A stretch of 64,000 bases of DNA, from positions 1-64,000 of the forward strand of contig JARKIF010000161.1 in NCBI GenBank assembly GCA_029378245.1, read 5' to 3'. The stretch comes from Roridomyces roridus (taxonomy: Eukaryota; Basidiomycota; Agaricomycetes; Agaricales; Mycenaceae). The notes below the pieces were generated by a model. That model was not told where the DNA came from. It saw only the letters and a list, made by a program, of their open reading frames with translations, and did not search any database. Made by a program: the position numbers and the translations under genes. Positions 45,613-57,600 of this stretch are shown in pieces (the first letter of the stretch is position 1; every line of letters begins with the position of its first letter).

Positions 45613-46987
45613 CAATGTATCTCGACCTGTGATTTACCCGGACCGGAACCGCAACTCGAGTACCCGTTCAACACCACGCTCACGCTGCCATCATCCAACA
45701 CCAGCTGACACCCCTTCCAGTCTTCGGCGCTCACCCTGCATGCGCAAGAAGCGAGGCTTTCCTCGTGATAAGGCATGCTCCATGCCGCAGGCGGGGAGAA
45801 TGCCGGCGTTCCCGGCGTGTGGATGTTTTTGAAATGGATGGGCGATATGGTCCCGGTGCTGGTTTGTAAGGAATGGCCATGGCGTTCGGGCTTGGCGCAG
45901 CGTAGGAGGATCTTGGCTATGGGCTACCAAAGAAACTTCAGCATCAAGGGGTACGTACTATGGAACTGAACTCTTACCTTTGACGTCGAGAAGATGAAAA
46001 ACACGGCAGGACCACAAGAGGCGATGAACACATCCGCGATGATCTCGTTGGAGAACCCCGAGACGAGTGCGATGATCCCAACTCTGTTTTATTTCACACT
46101 CCGGCGTCAATTCGCGGAAGGGCAGAGAAAAAGGTTACTCACATGAATGCCATACCGACGAATAATGCAAAAACGAGGGTCCGGATGACGAATACATAGG
46201 AGACGTCGTGGAATTCCGAGGCGCGGCGGACCCGCCGGCGCGTGCTAACGAGGATGCAGGTGGTCCACAAAGCGAGAATCAGACAGAGGAAGGAATATGC
46301 GGCGCCGAGCCCCGAGGATGCGTTTTGTCTGCACTCGAGTCAGTAACATCGTAGAGAGAGGAAATCGCCTGGGACGTACATTGTTGCGTTGTTCACTACG
46401 CAATAGAAGGGGGAGGCGCGGTACACCAGGGTTCGGTCTTCAAGACCTATCTGTGTGTCGTGTTTAGCACTCGGATGAACGGAAAGAAATCCAAAAAAAA
46501 ATACGAAGAGCGCCGCTACGAATAGGGGAGCGCCGGAGATTATTGGGAACGCAATGAGCTGTAGGATCAATTATAAAGTGAATCGAATTCGGAACATCGT
46601 GACAACATTACATACCAGGGGTAGCCAAATTCTCTTGTGGATGTAGGACTCCCAATGCGGACGGAACCCAACCACGACGCAGGCCCAGCCTTGGAGGATC
46701 ATAGCCAGCGCCGCCCCAGCCTGGAGAGGGACATTCGCCATGGACATCGCAGCGTTGGCGAGACAAAGCGCATAGGGAGGCTCAGCGTCCCGCGCATGAC
46801 CCGTCCAAATGAGGAGACTCCCGCTCAAGCCCGTCACGGCGAATATGAGTTGTAGGTTCACCAAGACACTGTTGATGCGGCACCGGCTGAGGACGGCGAG
46901 GGCGAGGAGGCCGGTGTTGCCGACGGCTGACAGTAGGTTGAACGTCGACCAGAGAATGAGCAGTGGGATGTGGGCGTCCGGGGACAT
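45613..46987 (-). CDS. seven-transmembrane receptor-like protein
   Basis: ATG at 46987 (MSPDAHIPLLILWSTFNLLS). Exons read 46987-46616, 46558-46505, then from 46450, with two more introns (GTACGT...GTGCAG and GTGAGT...AAACAG) and a last intron before PIAKILLRC; stop at 45613. Seven hydrophobic segments: LLILWSTFNLLSAVGNTGLL, NLQLIFAVTGLSGSLLIW, LQAGAALAMILQGWACVVV, IAFPIISGAPLFVAALF, SSGLGAAYSFLCLILALW, VIRTLVFALFVGMAFIVG and DVFIASCGPAVFFIFST. RRRVRR lies between helices 5 and 6, and the C-terminal tail is hydrophilic. The layout resembles fungal GPCR-like proteins; ligand and coupling unknown. Faces F3 tail to tail. Confidence 0.75.
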
Positions 46988-47636
46988 GGTCTGGAGGGAG
47001 GACAGGTACTTTGTGAGCGAATATCGGAATATGTACAGTGGGTGAATATGTATTTTCCCATGGTGACGGGACCAAAAGATTCATGGGACTTGAAAGAAGA
47101 GACTGACTGAGATAATCTTTCGCAACCGTTGTTGAGTCTGCACCTTCGAATGATGATCCCCTCCAAGGAGAATTCACTGGCCGTCGATTCGCTCAAGCAG
47201 AGTCGTGGTTTGTAGTATATTTCTGCACGAGAGCTGTCTCTGAAGGGATCATCGGATGGGAAATTGAGAGCCCCAGTGTGTGAGAAACAAAAAGACCGGA
47301 AGCCGACGAAGGGCAGAAGCTTCAATGCGGGGCGCGCAACTTCTGGTTGCGTGATTCTCGTACCGTCACGAGGTTTTCTGTGGCACTGGTTATTCGAGTG
47401 TGAAGAACCCTGGTGGCAAATGATGCTGTGGTTGTGGCACGTGGCACGGAGAGGCCGCCGGGAAAGGTCGCAGGCTGGGTGGATATGTATTCAAGATAAA
47501 GAAATTACAAGAAACACACGGAGATGACACGAAGAATCACCTACTCCGGATCTGTACTTGAAAGCACTCTATTTCAGGACTCAACCTAGACTGCAGTGAA
47601 AATCAACGTACCACGGGGTCAAAATCACGTTGAAAT
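46988..47636. other. upstream region of the receptor-like gene
   Basis: No supported coding. Acts as leader/promoter for the gene at 46987 and as the 3' flank of F4. No convincing TATA box was found. Confidence 0.35.
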
Positions 47637-49146
47637 TCAACGTAGCCTATTCCCCCACTGTGGGCATTCACAAGCAGGGAACTCGAAGGGAACCTGATTG
47701 TCTTCTGTGAATTGAATCCGTAAGCAAGCCCAGCAATGGTCCGATAGTAAACGCACCTCCACGCAGCGGCCAATACATCGTCGGAATACCAGTGAAATTC
47801 ACCTGCACACCCACATCCAGCCCCTCCTCCCGTAAGCGCATCATCTCCCCTGCAGGCGCTCCATATGGGACGAACGCCTCCGGTGTCAACGGATTTGTGC
47901 TGTCCTTGTAGATCAAAAAGTTGGTCGGGTGTAGAGCGAGGGAGAATGATTTGAGCTCGGTCTGACCCACACGCGCACAGAGCATGGATGCTACTGCATC
48001 GTGGTTATACGCTTCCGTCTTATGCTCGGAGCCGTCTAGGATCTCCATCATAGACAGGTCGCGCAATGCAGGGAGGAGTTTGGTGGATTTGAGGACGCTG
48101 AAGATGGTGCGCCATCCCTCGTTATAGTTGCCTCTCATGTCGACGATGAGGGAGGTCACGCATGGGGTGATTTTGAAGACATCGATGAGAACGCTGTCGT
48201 GGAATTGCTCTATGATGCGGAGTTTTAGGTCGAGGAGAGTACAACCCGAGCGGGAGATGAAGGCGCAGAGCAGCTCAACGCATTGGAAGCTGCGAAGCTT
48301 AATATCGAGGTGACGCAGATGGGGAAAAGTGACCATGTCGAGGAAGAGGGCCGTGTTAACGCACAGTGACTCCAACGGAAGGGCACTGCTGGGGGGTGGA
48401 ATAAGAACCGCCTTGACCGATGCATGGCGCAGCGTCAAGTTCCGGAGGTTGGGAAAGCTGTCCTCAATTTGGGCGAAGCGAGTTGGTCCCATGAGTTCGA
48501 GAGTGGTTATGGTTTTGGAACGAAGGCGGAGACTGGGGAAATCGCAATCACTGTGTATGCGGAGCTCCTCCAACTGGGGTATGCGGTCAAGCGCCGGGAA
48601 TGCCTCGATGGTAGGAAGCACACGTCCCTCAATTGCGAGATTCAGCGAGAAATGGCGAAGAGAGGGGAAGGATTCATTGTCGCGGACGACTTGCTCCCAA
48701 TGCGCGGAGGGCATGCTGAGCGCAAGGGAGCTGAATTGAGGAGCATATGCTTTGATCAACTCCAAGAGCCCGAACGGCCAGTCAGTGTGCCCATGAGGAC
48801 AGCGCACCGTCAGTGACAGTGGATGGGCTTTGGCTCGACGAAACCAAGTGTGAAGAAGCTGAATAATGCCGGGATTAGATGCGTCGGAGGAGCTAGCCCG
48901 AAGAGTCAAGTCGACGGAGCTCCACAGCTGGACAGTCCCTAGTGCGACATGCCTCCAGTGAGCGCAGATCTGCGCCAGGACAAGGGGAAAGGAGTGTCCA
49001 CTGGGCTGGACACTGCCATGAGCGGGAAGAGAATGGAGGAAGATCCCGCCGATGATATCGTCAGGGATACTCTCCATCGAGTAATGTCCGAGCTCCGTGG
49101 GCGCTCCATGGACGACTGGGTGCGAAGGAGCAGGATTGTCGGACAT
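47637..49146 (-). CDS. F-box/leucine-rich protein F4
   Basis: Divergent but intact member. ATG at 49146 (MSDNPAPSHPVVHGAPTELG). F-box-like motif at about 18-70 (HYSMESIPDDIIGGIFLHSL, LAQICAHWRHVALGTVQLW), then leucine-rich segments (LRNLTLRHASV, FPHLRHLDIKL, LRDLSMMEIL). The unspliced frame stops at 47668, but a 52-nt intron (47756-47705, GTGCGT...TTCACAG) joins ...PLRG to EDNQVPFEFPACECPQ and a TGA at 47637, matching the D/E-rich tail plus PAC motif of the other copies. I prefer the spliced end. Presumed SCF adaptor; target unknown. Confidence 0.8.
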
Positions 49147-49634
49147 GGTGGGTGCCTTGTGGGTGCCAGCAAAGAGTCACTGCGTCACGGTCACGAGCTG
49201 ATGCATCATGATCTGTTGCTGCTGTCATCACGGCTTGATCACGGCTCTTTACACTAGTTCTCTGTCCTTGAAAAACTCAAAAGTCTTGTTCGTCCAAATT
49301 TTGCTCATCGTGGACCTGATTCGATTGCTTTTCCTCGAATCGCCGCCGTTCCACCGTCGGTCGTTAGCTTCGTGTGCTTCTCCTCACAAGTGTCACTGTG
49401 TCGCCGACACAATGGCCGACGCGGATATATATCGACATTTTTCAGACCTCTGTAAACTTTCCTCTAATCGACACCATTCGTAGCCGTTAGTGTCATTGCA
49501 AAGAAGCCGGAATATTTGAATACAGCTCAATTTATGGGACACAAGAAAATGCATGGACACAAGGCATAGACGGGTCAAGCCTCAAAACAAACGAACAAAT
49601 GAGATGCCTCCCGGTTCCAAAAAATCAATCCCCT
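49147..49634. other. F4 promoter side, no gene
   Basis: No coding signal in 488 bases; separates F4 from the F-box tail fragment. Confidence 0.35.
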
Positions 49635-49905
49635 TCACAAGCCGGAAACGCGAGGGGGGGCCTCATCATCGTCTGTCAATCCTTCTATCAGCAGCCGTAG
49701 CGAAATAAAATATATATACACACCTCCACCTGACGGCCAATAAACCGTCGGATTACCAGTAAGAGTCACTCGCACACGAATATCCAACCCATCCTCCCGC
49801 AAGCGCATCATCTCTGCTGCAGGTGCTCCAGATGGGATGAGGCTGTCCACCCGGACGCCATAGTAGTTCGGCTTGAGAGTAAGCGAAAAGGTTTTGAGCT
49901 GGTGG
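49635..49905 (-). pseudogene. duplicated 3' end of an F-box gene
   Basis: Codes QLKTFSLTLKPNYYG, SGAPAAEMMRLREDGLD and PTVYWPSGGG, then the same 3' intron (GTGTGT...TTGACAG) and DDDEAPP as in F5, but no F-box or repeats upstream. It lies directly downstream of F5 in the same direction, so a partial tandem duplication of the F5 3' end is likely. Confidence 0.75.
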
Positions 49906-49959
49906 ACGTCTTCAAGATTCAAGAAAACATGCGCAGAATAATACGACAAGAAGAATCCA

Positions 49960-51595
49960 CTACTCCGCGTCTGCACAAGCAGGAAAAGGGAGGGGGACCT
50001 CATCGTCGTCTGTCAATCCCAGGCTCTATCAGCAACCGTAGCGAAATAAAATATATATATGTACACACCTCCACCCGACGCCCAATAAACCGTCTGAATA
50101 CCAGTAAAAGTCACTCGCACACGCACATCCAACCCGTACTCCCGCAGATGTATCATCCGTGCTGCATGCACTCCATATGGGAGCCACAACTCGTTCGGCC
50201 GCCGACTTGAGCGGTACTTTGGCTTGAGAGTGAGCACGAAGGATTTGAGCTCGCTCCGACGCGTGCAGAGCATGGATGCCACCGCATCGTAGTCGTATGC
50301 CGGCGGTGCTTCGCCGTCGGGATGAACACTCTCGATTACAGCAAGCTCGCGTAACGCGGGGAGAATATCATGATTGGACTGGAGGATGCTATAGAGGGCA
50401 CGGATGCCACAGTTGGCTGTAAGGTCGAGGCGGAGGGAGGTAAGCCATGGGACGGCTTGACAGATCTCGATGAGGGCGGTATCGTCGAAATCCGGCGCGA
50501 CCCGGACGCTCAGCTCGAGGAGAATGCACCCGGATAGGGCGATAAAGTTGCGGAGGGTCGTGATGGAGGTGTGCAACGGGAGTTCGAGACGATGGAGATG
50601 GGGAAGAGTCACGGCGTCGAGGAAGAAGGCCGCGCCCACGGAGAGTGATTCCAAGGGAGGGGGACTGGCGGTAACAGGAAGAAGCCTCTCGTTCCAGCCA
50701 TTTCTCAGCGTCAAATGCCGAAGGTTCGGAAGAGATAGGAATATCTGCTCAACCTCGGTCAAACTGATGGGTCCCATGAATTCGAAAGTGGTGAGGGTTT
50801 TGGAACGAAGACGGAGGCTGGCAAAATTGGACATCGGATGTATGTGAAGCTCCTCTAGCTGGGGCATGCCGTCAAAAGCTGGGAATGTCTGGGTTCGAGC
50901 CAGAGGGTCACCCATGGCCGAGATGTGGAGGGATAAATGGCGAAGCGAGGGAAAGTGTACACTGTACAGGTGGACGAATTCATCCCAGTGCTTCAAGGGC
51001 ACGCTCAGAGCGAGCGATGTCATTTGGGGCGCATATTGTTTCACCAATGCCAAAAGCCCTCGCGGGAGATCGGCGCGTGCTCGAGGACAGCGCACCGTAA
51101 GTGAGAGTGGGTGGGATTTCGCTCGACGGCACAAGATGTGAAGGAGCTGGATAATGCCGGGACTCGATGCGTCAGAGGAAGTAGCGCGGAGAGTCAAGTC
51201 AACGGAACTCCATAACTCAACAGTCCCCAATGCGATCTCCCTCCATCGACCACAGATCTGCGCCAGGACAAGGGAACGGCTGGGGGCGTAAACGCCGCAT
51301 GCATTGCAAACTTGCGCACCCGTCTTGCTGCGTCGCCACACGGACGTCTTGCGGGTGTTGCAGTGGCTGCACTTTGGTCCCGTGTAATCCTCGTCGTTTA
51401 TCTCGGGCGGTTCTTCGTCGTCGATGTCAGCTTCGATGAGCGCTTGCGGGCCTGGACGCCATGTGCGGGAAGAGAGTGAAGGAGGATCTCGCGGATGATT
51501 TCGGCAGGGATGGTCTCCACAGGGCAATGTCCGGGCTCTTCAGACTGGATGGATGCTCTATGTGGTGTCTGTGAGCGGGCAGGGTCGTCTGACAT
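49960..51595 (-). pseudogene. F-box protein F5 with inserted GATA zinc finger
   Basis: Starts at ATG 51595 (MSDDPARSQTPHRASIQSEE) with the first half of an F-box (ETIPAEIIREILLHSLPAHG). About 165 foreign bases (51285-51450) then interrupt the F-box, and the second half (SLVLAQICGRWREIALGTVE) and the leucine-rich body resume in another frame. From the start codon, translation runs into the insert and stops at 51398. The downstream frame is open for about 500 codons and includes the finger, but lacks an ATG at its start. A 3' intron (GTGTGT...TTGACAG) gives the tail DDDEVPLPFPACADAE ending at 49960. Either a dead F-box gene or a new GATA-F-box chimera made from a different start. Confidence 0.75.
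51285..51450 (-). other. GATA-type zinc-finger segment inserted in F5
   Basis: Minus-strand reading contains C-x2-C-x17-C-x2-C: CSHCNTRKTSVWRRSKTG then CNACGVYA, preceded by an acidic stretch (DIDDEEPPEINDEDYTG). F4 lacks this segment at the same point (the CTGGAC...GCCATG flanks are adjacent there). The finger looks like an exon piece of a GATA transcription factor. Confidence 0.8.
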
Positions 51596-52399
51596 GGTGG
51601 AGGGTGCCAGCAAAAAAACAGGCGTGGCTGATCGCTTGATCCGTGATCACCGGACTCGCTCTCTTCCCACACCGTGTCCGACTCGGCGACTCCTCTCCCA
51701 AGGCAATCTTCACGCGCTATCGTACCGCCCTGGCCCCTCAGCCGCCTCAATATCACACCTCTGCGAAGGTCGGTCATCGGAGTCGGCACGGGTTACATAG
51801 GAAATCGTGGACCATCTACTCAGTGCTCGATTTCTTGCGGCAAGCGATAGTGACCCGACTCTTCCCAGCCTCGTGTCCAACTGGTGTCTCCTGAACCCTC
51901 TCGTATCTGCCCCCTTCCAAGTTCTAGCTCTACGCCCGGCATCCCGACTCCAAGCTCAGTAATCTGTATTTTGAATCGCAAGAACAAGAAGACTACAAGC
52001 TTGGGCTAGCCCGATGTCGCAGATGTACGGTAATTGCTTTTCGGTCGGATAGCCGCTGTCTGACCGTCGGACGTCGGCGTATAAGTATGTACTCAGGACA
52101 ACGTGAATCAAATGTGTCTGGTGTCCTCAACCGTGTATCTACGCGGCAAAAATGCCGTATGAAACCCGACTTGGATATGCCCATTACTTACCTTCGTCCG
52201 ACTCGCGCACCATTTCATCTCCTCAAATCGAAGGTGAAGCGTTGAAGTCTGAAAGATATGAACATCCAAATACACCAAGTATCGGTCCCACTAGTAGTAG
52301 GATCCTGTCGCAATCCCCGCACACGTCGACTGTCAAGTCAAGAGCATCGTTCAACACGTCAGTTAATATCTGTGGAGTGGGACCTACACAGGACGAGGC
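51596..52399. other. spacer between F5 and the secreted-protein gene
   Basis: No supported ORF or repeat. Confidence 0.35.
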
Positions 52400-52407
52400 T
52401 ATATAAA
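52400..52407 (+). promoter_or_regulatory. TATA box of secreted Cys-rich gene
   Basis: TATATAAA, 33 bases before the last base preceding the ATG at 52440. Confidence 0.65.
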
Positions 52408-52439
52408 AAACGGACCCCAGACCACGATATCATCTCCCC

Positions 52440-52839
52440 ATGGCACCCACCCGCACATCCACACTCAAATTCCTCCTCCTCGCCACCGTCTTCGCCTCCC
52501 TCTCCGAGGCATGTATCCCTATTTCAACCTGCGACGGCACGAACGGCGGAGGACCCTGTGTCAACTGGTCCCAAGCGTTCCCCGGCCCCAGCGTGTGTTT
52601 TGAGCTCGCGAGCCAGGGACAGGACAAGCAGGTCTCGAGTGTGAGCCTGAGTTTCGACGTGACGTGCACGTTGTTTAGGTGAGTACTTACCATGTCATGA
52701 TTCCGGTTGCGACGAATTAATTTCGGGTTTTAGTAATGCGGGATGCACGGGGAGTTCGGTTACTACCAGCCAGTCTGTGCTGGACCTCGCGACGATTGGG
52801 TGGGACAATAAGGCGTCGTCGGTGTCCTGTGTGTGTTGA
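52440..52839 (+). CDS. small secreted cysteine-rich protein
   Basis: Two exons, 52440-52678 and 52734-52839 (GT-AG intron of 55 nt, phase 2), 114 residues. Signal peptide MAPTRTSTLKFLLLATVFAS with cleavage probably after SEA. The mature part has eight cysteines (ACIPISTC, GGPC, VCFE, TCTLF, GCTG, SCVC) spread along about 92 residues, which would allow four disulfides. The strong TATA box and compact size fit an abundantly secreted product. Not a hydrophobin by spacing (no paired CC). Function unknown; small secreted Cys-rich proteins in such fungi often act at the cell surface or on other organisms, but nothing here shows which. Confidence 0.75.
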
Positions 52840-53156
52840 ACAGTGTGTTGTGTGGGTTGTTGAATGATGAGTGTGAAGTCGAGGATGATGAAATCAATTG
52901 ATGTATCGTGCCGCAAGACAGGGAGCGTCGAGGCCATCCAAGTTGCGTTGGTTATCTATACAGACGTGAATCTGGTATCTTGGAGAGGCAGAGATGCCAA
53001 GCCATGCGCACTTGCCATCCCGGACTGATGAATTGAATTATTACCATGGCTACCGATCGATGCATTTGATTGTGGCGGTACCCCGGTCTCTCTTCTTCCT
53101 TCTCCCTTTCTCTTCTTCCTCCTTCGCTTCTTTTTCTCTTCTTCAGCTGGCCTGGA

Positions 53157-54185
53157 ATGCTTTTCTTTCTCTAGTGCGTCCATCACGGCCTGATCCCCTC
53201 TCCGAACCGACGAATCCGCTTCCCCCGGGCAGTGTTTTAGCTTTCTTATGCAGCGCCGTCTTTTCAGTCAAGATACATATCCACGGGGACGACAAACTGG
53301 TGGCCCATAGGCCCTTCAATGTCTCCTGGGAACGCCAGCATCATTCCGATCCCAAACATGTCCAGATCGTCATGCAGAATGTTACCGGCGGGGACAAGTT
53401 TCTCGCGAATACAACTGATGGGTCGAAGATGCAGACGTCGGTATCTCTTCCCCCTGGGTGCGTCGCCCCCGCTCACATGTACACCTGATACACTGACACT
53501 GAATCCTGAGCAGAACCTTTCGCATGTGGGCTGTGAATCCGTACGAATCGCCTCCACATTCTCTTCGACGCCGAACTCATTCATATCCAGCAAGAACGAG
53601 TCTGAGTTATACGCCATGAGCGAAAAGTTCACGGTCCTCGCCGATACGGAAGACGGCCTGGATTCGGATGCTTCTAGTTTAACGTCTGTCCCACATTCCC
53701 TCATCTCCCATCGACGGCGTCAGGTCTGATATGATTCTAGTGCGACTCCGCTCTCGACTGTAACTAGCGCTGCAGATTTATCACCCACCGCTCCTGCGGA
53801 TTCAGACCACCACCGCCATCACGACCACTCGGATGATTCCAGCTCAACCTCGAGTCTACCCCCAGCGGCCATCGCAGGCATCATCATCGGCGGTGTCACA
53901 CTCCTCTTCCTCCTCTGCGCACTGGGGTACATCATCCACCGCCGCCGTGACGCACGCGTCACGCGCCGAATCACGTTTTACCGCGAGCGGATGGTGCGCA
54001 GTCTGCGCTTGAGTTTCCGCGCTCAGAGGGATCCCGAGGCCGGGGCTGGGACTGCTAGCGAGAAGCCGCCGTCGTTCACGGAAAGCGTCATATCTACGCC
54101 CAGCACGCACAGCTCGCGGTTCAGGGAGAACCTCTCTCCAGCTTTGATGGCGCCGTACCCTTTTGCGCCGCGGACAGGCCCGTAG
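53157..54185 (+). CDS. type I single-pass membrane protein
   Basis: Five exons with agreeing phases: 53157-53173, 53254-53457, 53514-53540, 53591-53683 and 53741-54185; 261 residues. Begins with a short signal peptide (MLFFLYAVFSVK), then an extracellular domain with AHRPFNVSWERQ, QIVMQNVTGGDKFLAN and SLPPGTFRMWAVNPS, with several N-glycosylation sites. A Ser/Thr/His-rich stalk (DHHRHHDHSDDSSSTSS) leads to a clear membrane helix (AAIAGIIIGGVTLLFLLCAL) and a basic cytoplasmic tail (HRRRDARVTRRI) with Ser/Pro-rich end. The layout resembles fungal cell-surface proteins with a wall-associated domain. The first exon is the least certain part. Confidence 0.7.
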
Positions 54186-54634
54186 GATTGCCGTGAAAGT
54201 TGCATGGAGGGAATAGGATATGATATGCTACGATTGACTTTTTTTTATTGATTAATTCAAGATCTTTTGTAGGACCGCGGGCGGGATTGCCTGGGGGAAT
54301 CGTTCGAAGGTGTGGCCACTCCTGCAAAATTCCGTGGGTCATCCTGTCGGAGTCTCTTATCCCCGTTTCCTTTCCAAGCACCAATGCTGCATTGCGACGA
54401 TGAGGCATTTGAGCTGAGGTAACACCTCATCTCACGGATATTCGGCACAACTTGGCGTCGTATGGGATTCCGATTCATTCCCGATACATCACTGCCTCCA
54501 TTATGAACGGTAAAGATCTCTTGCAGAGCGACCCACGCCTTGCCAACAGATTAGCGCCGACGCCTCGGATGCTATGCGCACCCGAAGTACATATAATACA
54601 CCCTCATCACAGAGCTCTCTACCTCCCATCCACC
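54186..54634. other. spacer/promoter before TPR-CHAT gene
   Basis: No gene. Directly before the ATG is a CT/CA-rich leader. Confidence 0.4.
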
Positions 54635-57600
54635 ATGTCTCAAACGTAAGTAAACGCGCTCACGCCGACCCCCGTCTGACACATCCCCAGCGTTCACATC
54701 CACAGTAATATCTGTGCTGCTTGTTTTATAGTTCTCCACTAATCAGGGCTGGTACTCAGGTATTCGTGTCACAGCACCAGCACCGCCCGGCATGCATCCA
54801 GATCTGCCCGCCAATATGCAGATGTTTGCTCAACTCCTAGTCAACGGGAATATAATCCAACAAACTGGGGCTGTTGATACAGAGGAGCAGTCTCTGGAAG
54901 CTGTAACTTGGAAGATGAAATTTGACTGTGACCTGTGAGTGTACTCCCTTTTCTCCTCATATGATCTTTTGAACATGGACTGATTTCTTTTCATTGCAGT
55001 CCTGTGAACATTCCCAATTTTCAGATTGCCATTATCCGCAAACTTGGCAGTGTCCGTATCCTGGGCTCGGTTTCACTGACTTGGGATGAGGCATTCAGTT
55101 TTGGTCAAGTACACAAACGTAAGTGAAGTAAAGTACCAATCTCATGCTCTTGCCTGAAACAGACATTTCAGCCTACAAGATGGCCCTTACAAAAGTCAAC
55201 AATGATGGTCCCTCTTTGAATATGACAGTTGCCTTCTCAGTTGTGCCAGTTCCACAAAATGATTACTCCGACATTCCAGGTGATTCAAGTTCCATCACTC
55301 TGAACACTAGAACACTGAACCCCGTACTTAGCTGATCCTTCTAATGGCATCCACGTGTTTAGCATGATCAAACAGATGCTTCAAGAGACACAACAGGGAA
55401 AACCACTTGATCTTCACCAGCTCTGTGCCCTCCACACCAATGTCCTCCTTCTCACACAAAACAGCCGAGTGCGGGGGAAATTAGCCAACTTCCTTGGTGA
55501 TATCTGTTTCAAGCAATGGGAAATGGCCCGTGAAGCTGCCACATTGGATCAGGCAGTGCAGGCATACGGAGATGCTATCCGAGATGGCCTCACAGATGCA
55601 GGCTCCCTCCAGGATCTCAGTGTTGCCTTGTTCCAGCGTATTGAAAAATGCGGTGACACTGGGGATATTGACAGATGCATTGCAGTCATGGAGGAATCTG
55701 TTCAACTGACTTCAGATGGGGACTCGTTAAAATCTGCTCGGTTGTCTAACCTTGCAAATTGCCTCCTGAGGCGCTATCAGAACTATGGAGCACTCGAGGA
55801 CCTTGACAGATGTATTACTCTGGGCCGTCATGCTATCAAGTGCTCTGTTGATGGTGACCTGGACCAAGCAGCAAACTTGAACAATTTGGGGACTGCCCTT
55901 GGTGTCAGATACGATGAGCTTGGAAATTTGGCAGACCTCAATGATTCAATCTGCATGAGAATGGAGACAATCCAGCTCACCCCAGATGGGCACCCAGACA
56001 GACCAACTCGTCTGGCAAATCTCGCAGCTTCTCTCCTTTCTCGGGCAGACCATCTCAATGATTTAGAAGATCTCAATCAAGCAGTTGTTCTGGCAGAGCA
56101 GGCAGTCAATCTGACTCCAGAAAACCGTCCAACCCGAGCTTTCCTGTTGAACAATTTAGGCTCTAGTCTGATGAGCCGATTTGATCAGCTGGGTAATGTA
56201 GATGATCTCAGCAGGGCAGTTGTGGCGAGGAGAGAAGCGGTTCACGTGACTCCAGCAGGGCACCCAGGCAGACCTACAAGACTGAGTTCTCTCGCCACCA
56301 GCCTCATGGAACAATTTGCACAATTTGCCCAGGTAGACGACCTCAATGAATCTGTTGCCTTGAGAACGGAAGTTGTCCTTTTGACTCCAGATGGACATCC
56401 AGACAAGGCAGGGTGGCTGGCAAATCTTGGCGACTCCCTGGAAAAGAGATTTGAATTCTTTGGTGATCTAGATGATTTGCATAAATCATTCGCATTGATT
56501 GAGGATGCTGTCAATTTGACTCCGGATGGTCACCCTTCCAAGGCTGAACGACTGAGCAGCCTGGGGAATTCATTGCTTATTTGGTATGAAAAGCTTGGGG
56601 ACTTAGAGGACCTCGATTGCTCCATTACAGCTCACGAGACGGCTGTTGGCTTGACCCCAGATACTCATGTTGCAAAACCATTTCATATGAACAATCTTGC
56701 GGCCTCTCTGACACGACGATATGAGAACACAAAGAATATAGAGGATTTGAAACAGTCTGTCTTGCTGAAACGGAAGCTGCTTGATTTGATCCCTGAGTCT
56801 CATTTGAAAAGAGGGCTCATGTTGAGCAACCTCGGTGGCTCACTCCTTCAGCTTTTCAAGGACTCAGGTGATTCCGATCACCTTAACCAGGCAGTTACAG
56901 TTAACACGAAAGCTCTGCAGTTGATTCCAGATGGCCATTCCGAAAAACCAGCTATCCTGATCAATCTTGGCAACTGTCTCTTTGAGAAATTTGAAAAACT
57001 CCAGGATGAGCAAGCAGGTCACGCAGCAATATCCATGTGGTCTCAGGCTGCATGTTCAGAAACAGGTTCAATCCATGTTCGTTTTTATGCTGCTTCAATT
57101 TGGGCCCAATATGCGAGGAAGGCGCAGGATCCATCATTCATGAAAGCATATGAGGTTGCCATTGGCATGCTTCCTGAACTTGCCTGGCTTGGGTTGTCCA
57201 TTCGCGACAGGCATATTCATATAATGCAAGCCAGTGAGCTTGTTCGAAATGGAGCTAGGGCTGCCATTGTGTCTGGGAATCCTGAACTGGCTGTTGAATG
57301 GTTAGAGCAGGGTCGTTCCGTGATTTGGAGTCAGCTACTCAATCTACGAACACCGGTAGATGATCTCAAGGAAAAACATCCTCAGCTGGCATCCAAATTC
57401 CTTGATCTCTCAGTTCAGTTGGAAAAATCTGGTGGCAGGAAGATGGATCTATCCGAAACAGATATCAGATTGCAATCAGATGCTGATTTGGCTCATAGAA
57501 ATGCTCATGAGCGAAGAAACTACTGGACGAGATTCGAACCCTCGAAGGATTCGAGAACTTCCTGATGCCAAAGAAATTCCATCAACTGTTGGCTGCTGCC

